From Polyangiaceae bacterium (GTDB lineage Bacteria; Myxococcota_A; Polyangia; Polyangiales; Polyangiaceae), in the NCBI GenBank assembly GCA_016715885.1, contig JADJXL010000003.1, positions 62,001-126,000 on the forward strand: a stretch of DNA of 64,000 nucleotides, in the 5' to 3' direction. The translations under genes and the position numbers were made by a program. Below the pieces are notes generated by a model. That model was given only the letters and a program-made list of their open reading frames with translations. It did no database searches and was not told the origin of the DNA. Of the stretch, positions 54,184 to 63,511 are shown in pieces (positions within the stretch are counted from its first letter, which is position 1; every line of letters starts with the position of its first letter).

Positions 54184-55746
54184 ATGAACAAGCTGCGCTT
54201 GTTGTTGATGGTTGTCCTGTCCTTGTTCGTCTTGGTGCTGGGGGCGCCGGATGCGCGGGCGGAGCAAGGTTCTGGGCAAAGCGCCATCACAGCGGCGCGG
54301 GGTCGTGGCGAGCTTCGTTGGGGAAACGATTCTCAAGGCGGAGCGCCCTATGTTTTTCAGGATCCGATGGATCCGAATCACCTCATCGGATTCGAGGTCG
54401 ATTTTGCTGCGGCATTGGCGAAGAAATTAGGTATTCGCCCAAGGCCCGTGCAGGGATCGTGGGAGCAGCTTTTGGCGCTCCTTGCGCGTGGTGATTTCGA
54501 CGTCGTCATCAATGGTGTCGAGATTGCCGACGAAAAAAAGCGCATCGTCGATCTTTCCCGGCCTTATTACATTGCTGCCGAACGGCTCACGGTGCGCAAA
54601 GGCGACAAAAACGCGCCCCGAACGCTCGAAGACACCAAAGGTCGCAAAGTTGGCACATTGCCGGGATCGCTTGCGGCGCGGCTTCTCCAAAGAGCAGGGG
54701 CGGATGTCCGGACGTACGAAGGCGGGCAAAACGAGATTTATGATGATCTCAAGATAGGCCGCACGGACGCGGTCCTTTTGGACGATCCCATTACGCTTTA
54801 TTATGGCGCCATCGATCCGGCGCTCGAAGTCGTCGATGGCGCCTTTGGCGAAGTTTCTTATGCCGTGGCCATTCCCAAAGACGACGTCGAAACGCGCGAG
54901 GCCGTGGATCGAGCCATTGAAGAGCTTGCGAAAGACGGCACCTTGTCCACGCTTTTTGCGCGCTGGGGGCTTTGGAATGAACCAACGGCAAGGCTTCTGG
55001 GTGGACCTCCGCCCAAGTCGAACGTAGCGGAAGCGCACGATGCGTGGCGCGCAGCCGTCGGTAAGCCATTGCCTTTTTGGACACGTGTGCGAGAACGATA
55101 CCCGGCGACGCTGAGCCTCTTTGCTCGCGGGGCCCTCTTGTCGCTCGTCGTTTCGCTTCTGTCCATGATGGTCGCCGTTTCGCTGGGCATCTTGCTGGCC
55201 CTGTCGCGCGTTTATGGGCCTTCGCCCCTGCGAGCGCTGGCCGTGACGTACATCGAGGTTTTTCGCGGCACACCGCTGCTCGTCCAACTCACGATGGTGT
55301 ATTTCGGCCTCCCTGAGCTTGGTTTGACATTGTCTCCGTTCGTTGCGGGCGTCATTGCGCTCGGATTGAATTATGCCGCGGCCGAAGCTGAAAATTATCG
55401 TGCGGGGCTCGAAAGTGTGCCGGCGGGACAGATGGACGCGGCGCGTACGCTGGGTTTGTCTCGGCTACAAACGCTAAGGCACGTCGCGGTTCCGCAGGCG
55501 CTTCGCGTAGCGCTTCCGCCGACGACGAACGATTTCATTGCACTGCTGAAGGACAGTTCGCTCGTATCCGTCGTGACGTTGACGGAGTTGACCAAGACGT
55601 ACACGAGCCTTGCAAGCTCGATGCGTGATCACTTGGGGCTTGGAATCGTCGTAGCTTTGTTTTATTTGCTCTTGAGTCTTCCTTTTGCGCGGTTGTCTCG
55701 GATGGTCGAGCAACGCCTTGGAGCGAAAGAGCAGCGGGCCATTTGA
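54184..55746 (+). CDS. Fused periplasmic binding protein and HisM-type permease, amino-acid ABC importer
   Basis: A 520-aa fusion. A signal peptide (about residues 1-27) is followed by a family-3 solute-binding domain (~residues 35-275), with IGFEVDFAAALAKKLG, FDVVINGVEIADEKKR and GRTDAVLLDDP. After a linker comes a five-TM permease of the HisMQ type (~residues 300-515), with PLLVQLTMVYFGLPELG and the cytoplasmic EAA loop (AARTLGLSRLQTLRHVAVPQALR). Such fusions occur in some Firmicutes and actinobacteria but are less usual elsewhere. The ATPase gene starts 14 bp downstream. Expected to import polar amino acids. Confidence 0.92.
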   Translation: MNKLRLLLMVVLSLFVLVLGAPDARAEQGSGQSAITAARGRGELRWGNDSQGGAPYVFQDPMDPNHLIGFEVDFAAALAKKLGIRPRPVQGSWEQLLALLARGDFDVVINGVEIADEKKRIVDLSRPYYIAAERLTVRKGDKNAPRTLEDTKGRKVGTLPGSLAARLLQRAGADVRTYEGGQNEIYDDLKIGRTDAVLLDDPITLYYGAIDPALEVVDGAFGEVSYAVAIPKDDVETREAVDRAIEELAKDGTLSTLFARWGLWNEPTARLLGGPPPKSNVAEAHDAWRAAVGKPLPFWTRVRERYPATLSLFARGALLSLVVSLLSMMVAVSLGILLALSRVYGPSPLRALAVTYIEVFRGTPLLVQLTMVYFGLPELGLTLSPFVAGVIALGLNYAAAEAENYRAGLESVPAGQMDAARTLGLSRLQTLRHVAVPQALRVALPPTTNDFIALLKDSSLVSVVTLTELTKTYTSLASSMRDHLGLGIVVALFYLLLSLPFARLSRMVEQRLGAKEQRAI

Positions 55747-55760
55747 GGAGGTGGGAATCG

Positions 55761-56471
55761 ATGTCCATTCGCGTAGTCGATCTCGTTAAAAGGCATCCCG
55801 GTGCTCCCACTCCCGCGCTTTCCGGCCTGTGCATGGATATACCTCAGGGCCAGATTGCGAGCATTCTTGGCAAAAGTGGGTCCGGAAAAACCACGTTGCT
55901 GCGTTGTTTGTCGGGCCTCGATCCTTTCGATGGTGGCACGATCGCCGTGGGCGGGGTGACGTTCAAAGCCGGTCGGCATCGCGATTCTGCGCGATCGTTT
56001 GCCGGCAAAATTGGGCTCGTTTTTCAGTCATTCGAGCTTTTTCCGCACATGACCGTGGTGGAAAATTGCATTTTGGCGCCCACGCTCGTGCGCCGCGTTC
56101 CACGAATGCAAGCCATCGATCAAGCCATGGAGCTGCTGAGCGAGCTCGGAATTGCGGACAAGGCAAAGGTGCGCCCTGAAATGTTGTCGGGAGGGCAAAA
56201 GCAAAGGGTGGCCATTGCCCGAGCGCTCTGCATGGAGCCTCGCGTGCTGCTTTATGACGAGCCGACGAGCGCGCTCGATCCGGCATTGAAGCACGAAGTG
56301 GGGCGAACGTTGCGACGGGTAGCGAAAACGGGTGTGACGCAAATCGTGGTCACGCACGATTTGCCAGTGGCGCGGGAAGCTTCCGACGTGGTCTTCGTGC
56401 TCGACAAAGGCCGTGTTGCGACCAAAGGACCGCCCAAGTCCGTCATCGATGCGATGGACGCGGCTGCGTAG
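55761..56471 (+). CDS. Polar amino-acid ABC transporter ATPase (GlnQ/HisP-type)
   Basis: A 236-aa ATP-binding subunit: Walker A in GKSGSGKTT, Q-loop FQSFELFPHMTVVEN, signature LSGGQKQR, Walker B VLLYDEPTSALD and switch His in VVTHD. It pairs with the fused binding protein-permease 14 bp upstream to form the importer. ATG 55761 has GAGGAGG (55745-55751) 9 nt upstream; an upstream in-frame GTG is unlikely. Confidence 0.94.
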   Translation: MSIRVVDLVKRHPGAPTPALSGLCMDIPQGQIASILGKSGSGKTTLLRCLSGLDPFDGGTIAVGGVTFKAGRHRDSARSFAGKIGLVFQSFELFPHMTVVENCILAPTLVRRVPRMQAIDQAMELLSELGIADKAKVRPEMLSGGQKQRVAIARALCMEPRVLLYDEPTSALDPALKHEVGRTLRRVAKTGVTQIVVTHDLPVAREASDVVFVLDKGRVATKGPPKSVIDAMDAAA

Positions 56472-56549
56472 GGACCGCCCAGCCCCAAGTCTCCAATTCG
56501 ACTCCAATCCCATCTTCATGTCGTGCGCCCGTCATGATACGGTCGTCGC

Positions 56550-57551
56550 ATGCATCACTTGACTCGCTCATTCTTCAAATCTCTCGTCCTTGCATCCACC
56601 TTCGCCGCAACGGCTGCCATCATGCCTGCCGATGCGCTCGCGTGTGGCGCGCCCCAGCCGGGCTTGACGTCGCACATTCCAGCCGATGGCGCGTGGTATC
56701 CAGCCAACGGCATCGTGCTCTTCGATGGCTACAGCATCTCGCTCGAACAAGTCACGGTCACCGTCGACGGCGCTCCTGCAACGCTCGTCGATGCCTCATC
56801 CTCCTTTTCGACCCATGTTGCCGCATTGGCCGTGCGAGTATCGCCCAAGCCCATGCCCGAGCAAAAAGTCACGATTAGCGGGGCATTTTGTGCGGGTTGT
56901 GCCCCGGAATCGTTCACGTTCACCGCACGAGCCGATGATCTCGTGGCGCCCGAAGGCGTCGTTTCCGCTGAATATGGCGTCCACGATTATCCGGACTTCA
57001 AGAGCGGCGGTGGTGATTGTCAATCCGACAGCGATATGGGGATATGGGTGCACGCGCAGACCATCCCGGCGAACGAAGAGGAAGCTCCTTCGATCATTCA
57101 GGTCGAAGCATTTGCCGATACTGCGCTCACCAAACCGCTTGGCAGCAAGAGCTCCGTCATATCGACGCCCGAGTTTGTCTGGGGATATCGAGTCACGACC
57201 GACGCCCTTCAGGGTGCGACTCCGACAAACGTGTGTTTCCGTTTGTCCACGAAGGACTTGTCCGGCAATGACGGCCCCGAACCCATTGTGCTCTGCAACG
57301 CGTGTTATACCCGCACCGAAGCGGGGAGCATGGCATTTTCTCCTCCATCAGAACCAACGTGGGGTGAGTCGGACATCATCAAGGGCGGACCTTGTGACTG
57401 GGGCGTTGGCGTCGGCGGCGGTGACGACAGTGGCAGTTGCAGTTACCAAGCGAGCCAATCTGCCAATGGTTCCGCGCCGTGGGCGCTCGTTGCGCTCGCG
57501 CTCGCGGGAGTCCGAGCCGCATGCAAGCGTACGCAACGCGCTCGGAAATGA
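56550..57551 (+). CDS. Exported hypothetical protein with MYXO-CTERM-like C-terminal tail
   Basis: A 333-aa protein. A signal peptide (AAIMPADALA) is followed by a Cys-containing beta-rich region (CGAPQPGLTSHIPADGAWYP, Ig-like segments, CAGC). The C-terminus is a Gly-rich loop with CSYQASQ, then a hydrophobic helix (APWALVALALAGVRAA) and a basic end (CKRTQRARK). This tripartite tail resembles the MYXO-CTERM sorting signal of myxobacteria, where a Cys is followed by a TM segment and Arg-rich tail. Probably surface-anchored. Function unknown. Confidence 0.75.
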   Translation: MHHLTRSFFKSLVLASTFAATAAIMPADALACGAPQPGLTSHIPADGAWYPANGIVLFDGYSISLEQVTVTVDGAPATLVDASSSFSTHVAALAVRVSPKPMPEQKVTISGAFCAGCAPESFTFTARADDLVAPEGVVSAEYGVHDYPDFKSGGGDCQSDSDMGIWVHAQTIPANEEEAPSIIQVEAFADTALTKPLGSKSSVISTPEFVWGYRVTTDALQGATPTNVCFRLSTKDLSGNDGPEPIVLCNACYTRTEAGSMAFSPPSEPTWGESDIIKGGPCDWGVGVGGGDDSGSCSYQASQSANGSAPWALVALALAGVRAACKRTQRARK

Positions 57552-57637
57552 CCAAATCGTGACGCGACGTCGGCATCCCGCTGGTCTTTCACAATGCCTC
57601 TACCCAACGGGCGCGCGTTGAGATACTCTCCGGCCCC

Positions 57638-58333
57638 ATGCGTGCGGTCAGCCTAAACGTCACCGCGGGTCTGCGAGCGGATGAGCCCCGGGATATGTTC
57701 AAGTTCGCCACCATGGCGAGCATTGCTTGCGGTGGCCCGGGCGTCGATGACCGTACGATCAAGCGGGCCATCACGTACGCGAAGGAATCTTGGGCAAAGA
57801 TAGTCGCGCTCGTGTCGTATCCATCCCATGGCGGCCCGATCGGAGCCGAACCGGATCCGGAAGACGTTCGGAACACGGTTCGCGATCAATGCGTTGCGCT
57901 ACTTCGCGTGGCCGAGTGGCAAGGGGCGCGCATTTTCGCCATCAAGGCCACCGATTCGCTGCTCGAAGCCGCTACCGCGAATCGCACCATCGCCGATGCG
58001 ATCCTCGATGGAGCGTTCGAGGGTTTGTCGATGGACGTGCCGTTCATCGGACCGTTCGAAGGCCCCATGCTCGACTACGTGCGAACGGGGGGCCTCGATT
58101 ATCTGCGCGAAGCCTATGCGGATCGAGGCTACCGGCCCGATGGTACGCTTTTGCCGCCCTCTGACCCGGGGTATTTCGTCCACGATCCAGCCGTAGCAGG
58201 CGAAAACGCGCTGCGCCTCGCGCGCACCAGCCGTTTCGATGCGATTGGCGTTCACGGAGACGAAAGTCGAGCCGTCGACATTGCGGGCAAAGTACGCACG
58301 ACGCTCGAAAACCAAGGTCTCTTGTCGCGTTGA
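57638..58333 (+). CDS. Divergent LamB/YcsF (PxpA-like) protein
   Basis: A 231-aa protein recognisably of the PxpA/YcsF family: MFKFATMASIACGGPG in place of the NIACGFHAGD region and the diagnostic EAYADRGYRPDGTLLPPSDPG. The usual catalytic or metal-site residues are replaced: GGPG for GFHAG, and VALVSYPSHGG where the family has a GAHPSYPD-like segment. The KPHGALY position reads IKATDSLLE. It may not be an active 5-oxoprolinase A subunit. No PxpB or PxpC gene is present. Cytoplasmic, role unknown. Confidence 0.7.
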   Translation: MRAVSLNVTAGLRADEPRDMFKFATMASIACGGPGVDDRTIKRAITYAKESWAKIVALVSYPSHGGPIGAEPDPEDVRNTVRDQCVALLRVAEWQGARIFAIKATDSLLEAATANRTIADAILDGAFEGLSMDVPFIGPFEGPMLDYVRTGGLDYLREAYADRGYRPDGTLLPPSDPGYFVHDPAVAGENALRLARTSRFDAIGVHGDESRAVDIAGKVRTTLENQGLLSR

Positions 58334-58355
58334 CTGCGCCTCGCCGGTTTCGCCC

Positions 58356-58730
58356 ATGAACTGCCCCAAATGCAAGTCATCCATGGAGATCATCGTTTTC
58401 GAGGGCATCGAGGTCGATAGATGCACGAAATGCAAGGGCCTTTTCTTCGATAGCCGGGAGAACGAACGGCTCAAGTCCATGCGCGGGTCGGAAGTGATCG
58501 ACTCGGGCGACCCCGTCTTGGGTCGAAAACACAACACGATACGCCACGTGTGCTGCCCGCGTGACGGTACGCCAATGGTGCGCATGGTGGACCCGGCGCA
58601 ATCGCATCTTTGGTACGAAACGTGTTCCACGTGCGGCGGCGTTTATTTCGATGCCGGCGAGTTTCGTGATTACAAAGACCACACCATCTTCGACTTCATT
58701 CGAGATGTTTTTGCAAGGCCGCGAACTTGA
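58356..58730 (+). CDS. Zinc-ribbon (zf-TFIIB) protein
   Basis: A 124-aa cytosolic protein with two TFIIB-type zinc ribbons: CPKCKSSM/CTKCKGLFFD (residues 3-34) and CCPRDG/CSTCGGVYFDAGEF (~65-105). The family contains many small bacterial proteins of unknown role. It starts 22 bp after the PxpA-like gene on the same strand and is probably co-transcribed. Confidence 0.88.
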   Translation: MNCPKCKSSMEIIVFEGIEVDRCTKCKGLFFDSRENERLKSMRGSEVIDSGDPVLGRKHNTIRHVCCPRDGTPMVRMVDPAQSHLWYETCSTCGGVYFDAGEFRDYKDHTIFDFIRDVFARPRT

Positions 58731-59021
58731 AACGTGCCTTTGAAGCTCGGCGAGCACCCGCGTTGCGAATCGAAATTGAAATCCCGACACGTTCCGCGTT
58801 GCAAAATTGAAATGCCCGAGTGCGTCATCCTGGCGTAATTCAGCGAATTTTCATTGATATCGGGTTGGCCCGCGAGTTGCAACATGCATTGGCCGAGCGC
58901 CTGTTCCGGTTTTCCCCCCCCACCGTCGAGCAGGCGCTCTTTTTTTGTCTTGCGCTGGCGAAACAAACGGGCTGGTCTAAGAAGTCAGACTTCGCTTTCT
59001 TCAATCGTGGAGGTCCTTCGC

Positions 59022-59966
59022 ATGCGCAACGCAACCATTTTTCCATTGGGTCTAGGCCTTGGAATCACCTTGAGCATCGTCGTCGTCGGCTGCTCGGCGA
59101 CGCCCCCTGGAGGTACGTTCGGCAATTCAGGCGGCGCAGCCGGTGAAGGCGGCGCTGGAGGTTCCGCGGGGCAAGGTGGCGCTGCAGGCCAAGGCGGCGC
59201 TGCAGGCGAAGCTGGATCCGGCGGCGAAGGCGGCTTCAATTTCCCGACGGATGGCGGCATGCCCGACCCGCAAACACCGGGCGAGGTCTTCGGACACAGC
59301 GCGGGCACGCTCTACAAGCTCGAACCTTATTCGAAACAAGTCACCGTCATCGGTAACTTCCAAGGCTGTTCGAGCGTCATCGATTTGGCGATCGACAAGG
59401 ATTCGAACATCATCGCGACGACGTTTGGTGGGTTGTATTGGATTGACAAGACAAACGCCAAATGCACGTTGATTTCAAACGGGAGTTACCCGAATTCACT
59501 ATCGTTCGTTCCCGCAGGAACGCTCGATCCGAACAACGATGTGCTGGTGGGGTATCAAGGTTCGACCTACGTGCGTATCAGCACGACGTCGGGTCAAGTG
59601 CAGCAAATCGGTAACATCGGCAGCGGCTTCAGCTCGAGCGGCGACATCGTATCCGTCAAAGGCGGCGGCACGTATTTGACGGTCAATGGCAATGGCTGCG
59701 GCGATTGCTTGATCGAGGTCGATCCGAAAACCGGGGCGCTCGTGAAGAATTGGGGCCCCACCGGATATGGCTCCGTATTTGGCATCGCGTTTTGGGCCGG
59801 CAGCGTCTACGGCTTCACCGATTACGGGCAGCTATTCGAAATGACGTTCGTCAATGGGCAACTCATCATTTCCGGCGAGATTCCGATACCGAATGCCCCC
59901 GGAAATCTTTCATTCTGGGGCGCTGGTTCCACGACGATCGCTCCACCCGAACCTCCCCCGAAGTAG
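59022..59966 (+). CDS. Gly-rich linker lipoprotein with beta-propeller-like domain
   Basis: A 314-aa lipoprotein: signal peptide with lipobox VVVGC, a long low-complexity linker of GGA/GQGG repeats (residues ~35-75, encoded by imperfect repeats such as GGCGGCGCTGCAGG), then a ~230-aa beta-repeat domain with YSKQVTVIGNF, DLAIDKDSNIIATTFG and GSVYGFTDYG, the strand pattern of a beta propeller (WD/NHL-like). GTGGAGG upstream of ATG 59022 supports the start. Exposed on the cell surface or in the periplasm; ligand unknown. Confidence 0.82.
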   Translation: MRNATIFPLGLGLGITLSIVVVGCSATPPGGTFGNSGGAAGEGGAGGSAGQGGAAGQGGAAGEAGSGGEGGFNFPTDGGMPDPQTPGEVFGHSAGTLYKLEPYSKQVTVIGNFQGCSSVIDLAIDKDSNIIATTFGGLYWIDKTNAKCTLISNGSYPNSLSFVPAGTLDPNNDVLVGYQGSTYVRISTTSGQVQQIGNIGSGFSSSGDIVSVKGGGTYLTVNGNGCGDCLIEVDPKTGALVKNWGPTGYGSVFGIAFWAGSVYGFTDYGQLFEMTFVNGQLIISGEIPIPNAPGNLSFWGAGSTTIAPPEPPPK

Positions 59967-59973
59967 CCGGCTG

Positions 59974-61155
59974 CTACTCCTTGTCATCCCGCCCATTCCC
60001 CAGCCATCCCTTTTTCCAATAGAATACGAAAAGCCCGCACACGCTGAGCGCCATGAACGCGATCGACGCGAGATAACCATAACGCCATTTCAGCTCCGGC
60101 ATGTTGTACGGCGATACTTCCGTGTCGAAATTCATCCCATACACGCCGGCGATGAACGTGAGCGGCAAAAATATGGTCGAAATGATGGTCAAGACCTTCA
60201 TGATCTCGTTCATGCGATTCGACATGCCGGACAAATACACATCCATGAGACCCGACGCGATTTCGCGAAACGTCTCCACCATATCCATCACTTGCACCGC
60301 ATGGTCGTACGTGTCGCGCAAATACAGCCGCGTATTTTCCTGGATATGATGCGATTCGTCACGAAGGAGCGAGTTCGCGAGCTCCCGTTGAGGCCAAATG
60401 GCTCGCCGAAGCTGCAATAAATCACGCTTGATGTCGTGAATGCGACGCGCCGTGTGCCGTTTCCCCCTCAAAGCCTCGAGCTCGATTTCATCGATTTTGT
60501 CGCCAATCTTCTCGAGTACCGGGTAAAACCCATCGATGATCGCGTCGAGCAGCGCGTATGCCAAATAATCCGCCCCACCGAGCCGCATGAGCGCTCGGCC
60601 CTTTCGAATACGTTCTCGCACGGGCTCGAATACGTCCGCGCTGGGTTCTTCTTGAACCGTTAGGACAAACCCTTTACCAAACACGATTGCGACTTGCTCC
60701 GTCACGATCGCATCCTTTGCATTCATTTGCGCCATGCGAGAAATGATCACGTGCTGGCCGTGGTACACGTCGCTTTTGGGCCTTTGCGGTACATTGACCA
60801 CATCCTCGAGCGCCAAGGGATGAATTTTGAATATTTCGCCGAGTTTTTCGAATGTGGGTTTGTGGCCAATACCTTGCACGTCGATCCAGGTAATGCTCGT
60901 CGCTTCGTCGTGCAAATACTCGACGCATTCCTCGACCGAATCGATCCACCGTTCGACGACGCGTTTGTCGCAATAGTCCATCATGTAAATTTTCGGCGGC
61001 TCGGTGTCGTGCACGACGAGCGTTCCCGGCGGAGCACCGGGCGCAGGTTCGTTCGAAAAAATCAGACTCGTCCGCTGGCGACGCCCGGTTCCTCCCCGCG
61101 ATGACGGCGGGGGCGGCGCGTCCGTTGCTCTGGCACTCTCCGACATGGGGCGCAT
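59974..61155 (-). CDS. corA: CorA-family Mg2+/Co2+ transporter
   Basis: A 393-aa pentameric channel. The large N-terminal cytoplasmic domain includes TWIDVQGIGHKP and FKIHPLALEDVVN, typical of CorA. Two C-terminal TM helices follow, the first ending in the selectivity motif YGMNF and the second (YGYLASIAFMALSVCGLFVFYW) followed by a basic tail. It mediates gradient-driven influx of Mg2+ or Co2+. Start ATG 61155 or 61146. Converges with the Gly-rich lipoprotein gene with 7 bp between stops. Confidence 0.93.
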   Translation of the reverse strand: MRPMSESARATDAPPPPSSRGGTGRRQRTSLIFSNEPAPGAPPGTLVVHDTEPPKIYMMDYCDKRVVERWIDSVEECVEYLHDEATSITWIDVQGIGHKPTFEKLGEIFKIHPLALEDVVNVPQRPKSDVYHGQHVIISRMAQMNAKDAIVTEQVAIVFGKGFVLTVQEEPSADVFEPVRERIRKGRALMRLGGADYLAYALLDAIIDGFYPVLEKIGDKIDEIELEALRGKRHTARRIHDIKRDLLQLRRAIWPQRELANSLLRDESHHIQENTRLYLRDTYDHAVQVMDMVETFREIASGLMDVYLSGMSNRMNEIMKVLTIISTIFLPLTFIAGVYGMNFDTEVSPYNMPELKWRYGYLASIAFMALSVCGLFVFYWKKGWLGNGRDDKE

Positions 61156-61203
61156 GGTACAAGGTCAGTCGAAAGTCGCAAACAAGTTCCGCAACACCAC
61201 CCG

Positions 61204-61794
61204 CTACCGACTCCCCTGCTCTTTCAGCACCCTCCGCGCCCGATTCGACTCCTCCATCAGCCGCCCATAATCCAATCGTTCGAGCGCCGCGCGTGATTCT
61301 GCAAGTTTTTCCCCGAGCACCGACGCGCCAAACCCCAAAACCACGCGCCGGGCCAATTCTTCCCGACGAAGCTGGCTCTGCGTCAACAGTTCCAACGTGA
61401 CGAACGATGACACTCGCGCAGGCTCGACGACCCCACCCTTCACCGCCGTACGAATTCGCTTGTCAAAAATTCGCCGTAACATTTCGCGATCGATGGCGCC
61501 GCGTTCCAGCAATGACACGATGACCGCCATTCTTTCGATTGCGCCACGATCGAAGTTTGCCGCGAGCATGTCCATTTCCAGCGGATCCATCGGATCGAGC
61601 GACAAATCCCGACAAATATCCGCCAATTTTGCCCGTGCTACATCCATGTCGGCCGTCGCGACATCGAATTCCCCGAGCACTTCCGACATTGCCACGACGA
61701 TCCTTTCGAGCGGCAATGGAACGCTTTCGGGCAAAAGCGTCGCTTCCACGGGAGGCGCGGCATGCTCAACGAGCGAGCTTTTTTTGAAAAACAC
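61204..61794 (-). CDS. Helical hypothetical protein coupled to vWA gene (196 aa)
   Basis: GTG 61794 has GAGGA about 8 nt upstream, inside the end of the vWA gene, so start and coupling are well supported. The protein is highly charged and almost wholly helical, with heptad-like stretches (DVATADMDVARAKLADICRDL; RVVLGFGASVLGEKLAESRAALERL), no TM and no signal. It may form coiled coils. Function unknown; it probably acts with the vWA protein. Confidence 0.7.
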   Translation of the reverse strand: MFFKKSSLVEHAAPPVEATLLPESVPLPLERIVVAMSEVLGEFDVATADMDVARAKLADICRDLSLDPMDPLEMDMLAANFDRGAIERMAVIVSLLERGAIDREMLRRIFDKRIRTAVKGGVVEPARVSSFVTLELLTQSQLRREELARRVVLGFGASVLGEKLAESRAALERLDYGRLMEESNRARRVLKEQGSR

Positions 61795-63511
61795 GGCGTT
61801 TGTCCTCGCTACTGGGTTTGGCAGGGTCAATCCCTTCCGGCTGCATTGCACTTGTTCCAGGATCGAAGAGCGAATGTGCGAGCGCTGCAGCCATGCGCGG
61901 AAAGTCCGCTAATGTACGAACCGCGACGACGCGTGCTCCAAGCTGTTCATAGATTCGAACGCGCTCTTGGCGGGGCGCATGCAGGAGCAGCACGAGCGCC
62001 GGGGAACGCTCCGCAGCGCGCTTGAAAATGATCTTGTTTTCCAGCCGTTTGTCGTAATTTGCGTCGAAGTCGGTATCGGTGATGATGACGCGAATGGGCT
62101 GCAAATCACGCTGCTCTTCCACGGATGCGGCCAGCACGTCGAATGGAAATTCCGTTCCTCCGCCGATGTATCGCATCAAGAATTTCGACAGAATGGTTTC
62201 TGAACGGCAGAATTCCCACGCTTTTTCGTGCGACGTCGAATAAAGTAGCGCCCGCGCTGCACCTCCGGCACGCAAGGTCCCCGTCACGAGGATCTGCGCC
62301 GCGAGCGTCATTGCATTGAGCTCGCGCGTCGGATCCGGCATCGAACCACTCACGTCGAGGTATATCTCGGTTCGCCCCTCGAACGCCGGCACGACCGTGC
62401 CTTCTTCGTCCGCAATACGTTCGCGCACGAGCGGCGTTGCGCTACCCAAAACCTCGCCGCGCAGGCGAAGCGTCGTGAGCCAATCGATATCCGCAACCGC
62501 TTCCCCTGGTTCCCATTCTTCGACCGTCGTCGGTACGAGCGCCTCGGACCATGTCGACACGGTCGGAGGCGTAAACAAATGCTTCTCCGCTTCGCGGCGA
62601 TAATGCGCGGCCATGACGTCCGTCACGAGCCTCGATCTATCATTCCCTTCGCCTGGCACACCACCCGCACGTTGCGACAACCCCTGTTCCTTCAATGCCT
62701 TCGCAAGTTTGTCGGAAAAGAACTTTTCTTCGATGGCTTTTTCAATGGCCGTTTTTTCGGCTTTTTTTGGCAAGAGCGCCTCGGCCCATTCCTCCGCCGT
62801 AGGTTGCCCGTCCATCGTCCCCGCATCGGCTCCTTGGTCCTGACCTGAGCTTTGGAGCGCGTACGGAAATGCGATGGACGCAAAGTAAAGGTATTGTAGC
62901 GTGAGATCCGGCGCATAACCGAATAAGTTTTGTGCCAAGAGACGCGCATCCAGCCGATGATGCGGAAAGTCACGGTCGAATTCCGCTTTGGCTTTTCCGA
63001 GTATTTCGCCTTCAGGGCGTTGCCACATTTCTTCGACGACAGCGCATTGAAACAAAAAAAGCGCATCATCCGGAGCGAGCGCCGCGCGGGAAGCCAGAAT
63101 GCGGCAAAGGTCATCTTCGATGGGCGCATCTGCTGTTGACGTTCTCGCAAGCCGTTCGTCAATCAAGAGCTCGTACAATGGCACGGTGAGCGTGCGCGGC
63201 AATTTCGGCAAAAAGCTACGCTCCAAAAGCAATAGACGCGCATGCGCAACCGGACTTCCCGGATATCCGACATGATGGCCAATCACGTGCGCAATGAGCG
63301 CTTCGAGCGAATCTTCGAGCTGGCTTTCCGCGATCGCCAAAGCTCCGAGGCGAATGGTGCGTGACGCGAGATCAATGCGCGCGAGCATGCTTCCGTCTTC
63401 GTCGATGATGGGGCGACGAATGAGCAAATAGGGCGAATATCGCGAAAGCGCGCGAGGGAACGCCGCGTCGACGAGAGCATCGAGGCGGGCGCGCGCTCGC
63501 TCGTCCTTCAC
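61766..63511 (-). CDS. vWA-domain protein with metallopeptidase-like N-terminal region
   Basis: A 581-aa cytosolic protein. The C-terminal ~200 residues form a von Willebrand A domain with MIDAS DVSGSMPD, the Thr in GGGTEFPF and the Asp in VIITDTDFD. The N-terminal ~150 residues carry a helix ALIAHVIGHHVGYPG that resembles a zinc-protease HExxH helix, but with Val in place of Glu. The middle region is charged and helical. This two-part layout occurs in CoxE-like/MoxR-partner vWA proteins. Start GTG 63511 overlaps the preceding stop (GTGA) and has GGAGAG just upstream. Confidence 0.85.
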   Translation of the reverse strand: MKDERARARLDALVDAAFPRALSRYSPYLLIRRPIIDEDGSMLARIDLASRTIRLGALAIAESQLEDSLEALIAHVIGHHVGYPGSPVAHARLLLLERSFLPKLPRTLTVPLYELLIDERLARTSTADAPIEDDLCRILASRAALAPDDALFLFQCAVVEEMWQRPEGEILGKAKAEFDRDFPHHRLDARLLAQNLFGYAPDLTLQYLYFASIAFPYALQSSGQDQGADAGTMDGQPTAEEWAEALLPKKAEKTAIEKAIEEKFFSDKLAKALKEQGLSQRAGGVPGEGNDRSRLVTDVMAAHYRREAEKHLFTPPTVSTWSEALVPTTVEEWEPGEAVADIDWLTTLRLRGEVLGSATPLVRERIADEEGTVVPAFEGRTEIYLDVSGSMPDPTRELNAMTLAAQILVTGTLRAGGAARALLYSTSHEKAWEFCRSETILSKFLMRYIGGGTEFPFDVLAASVEEQRDLQPIRVIITDTDFDANYDKRLENKIIFKRAAERSPALVLLLHAPRQERVRIYEQLGARVVAVRTLADFPRMAAALAHSLFDPGTSAMQPEGIDPAKPSSEDKRRVFQKKLAR

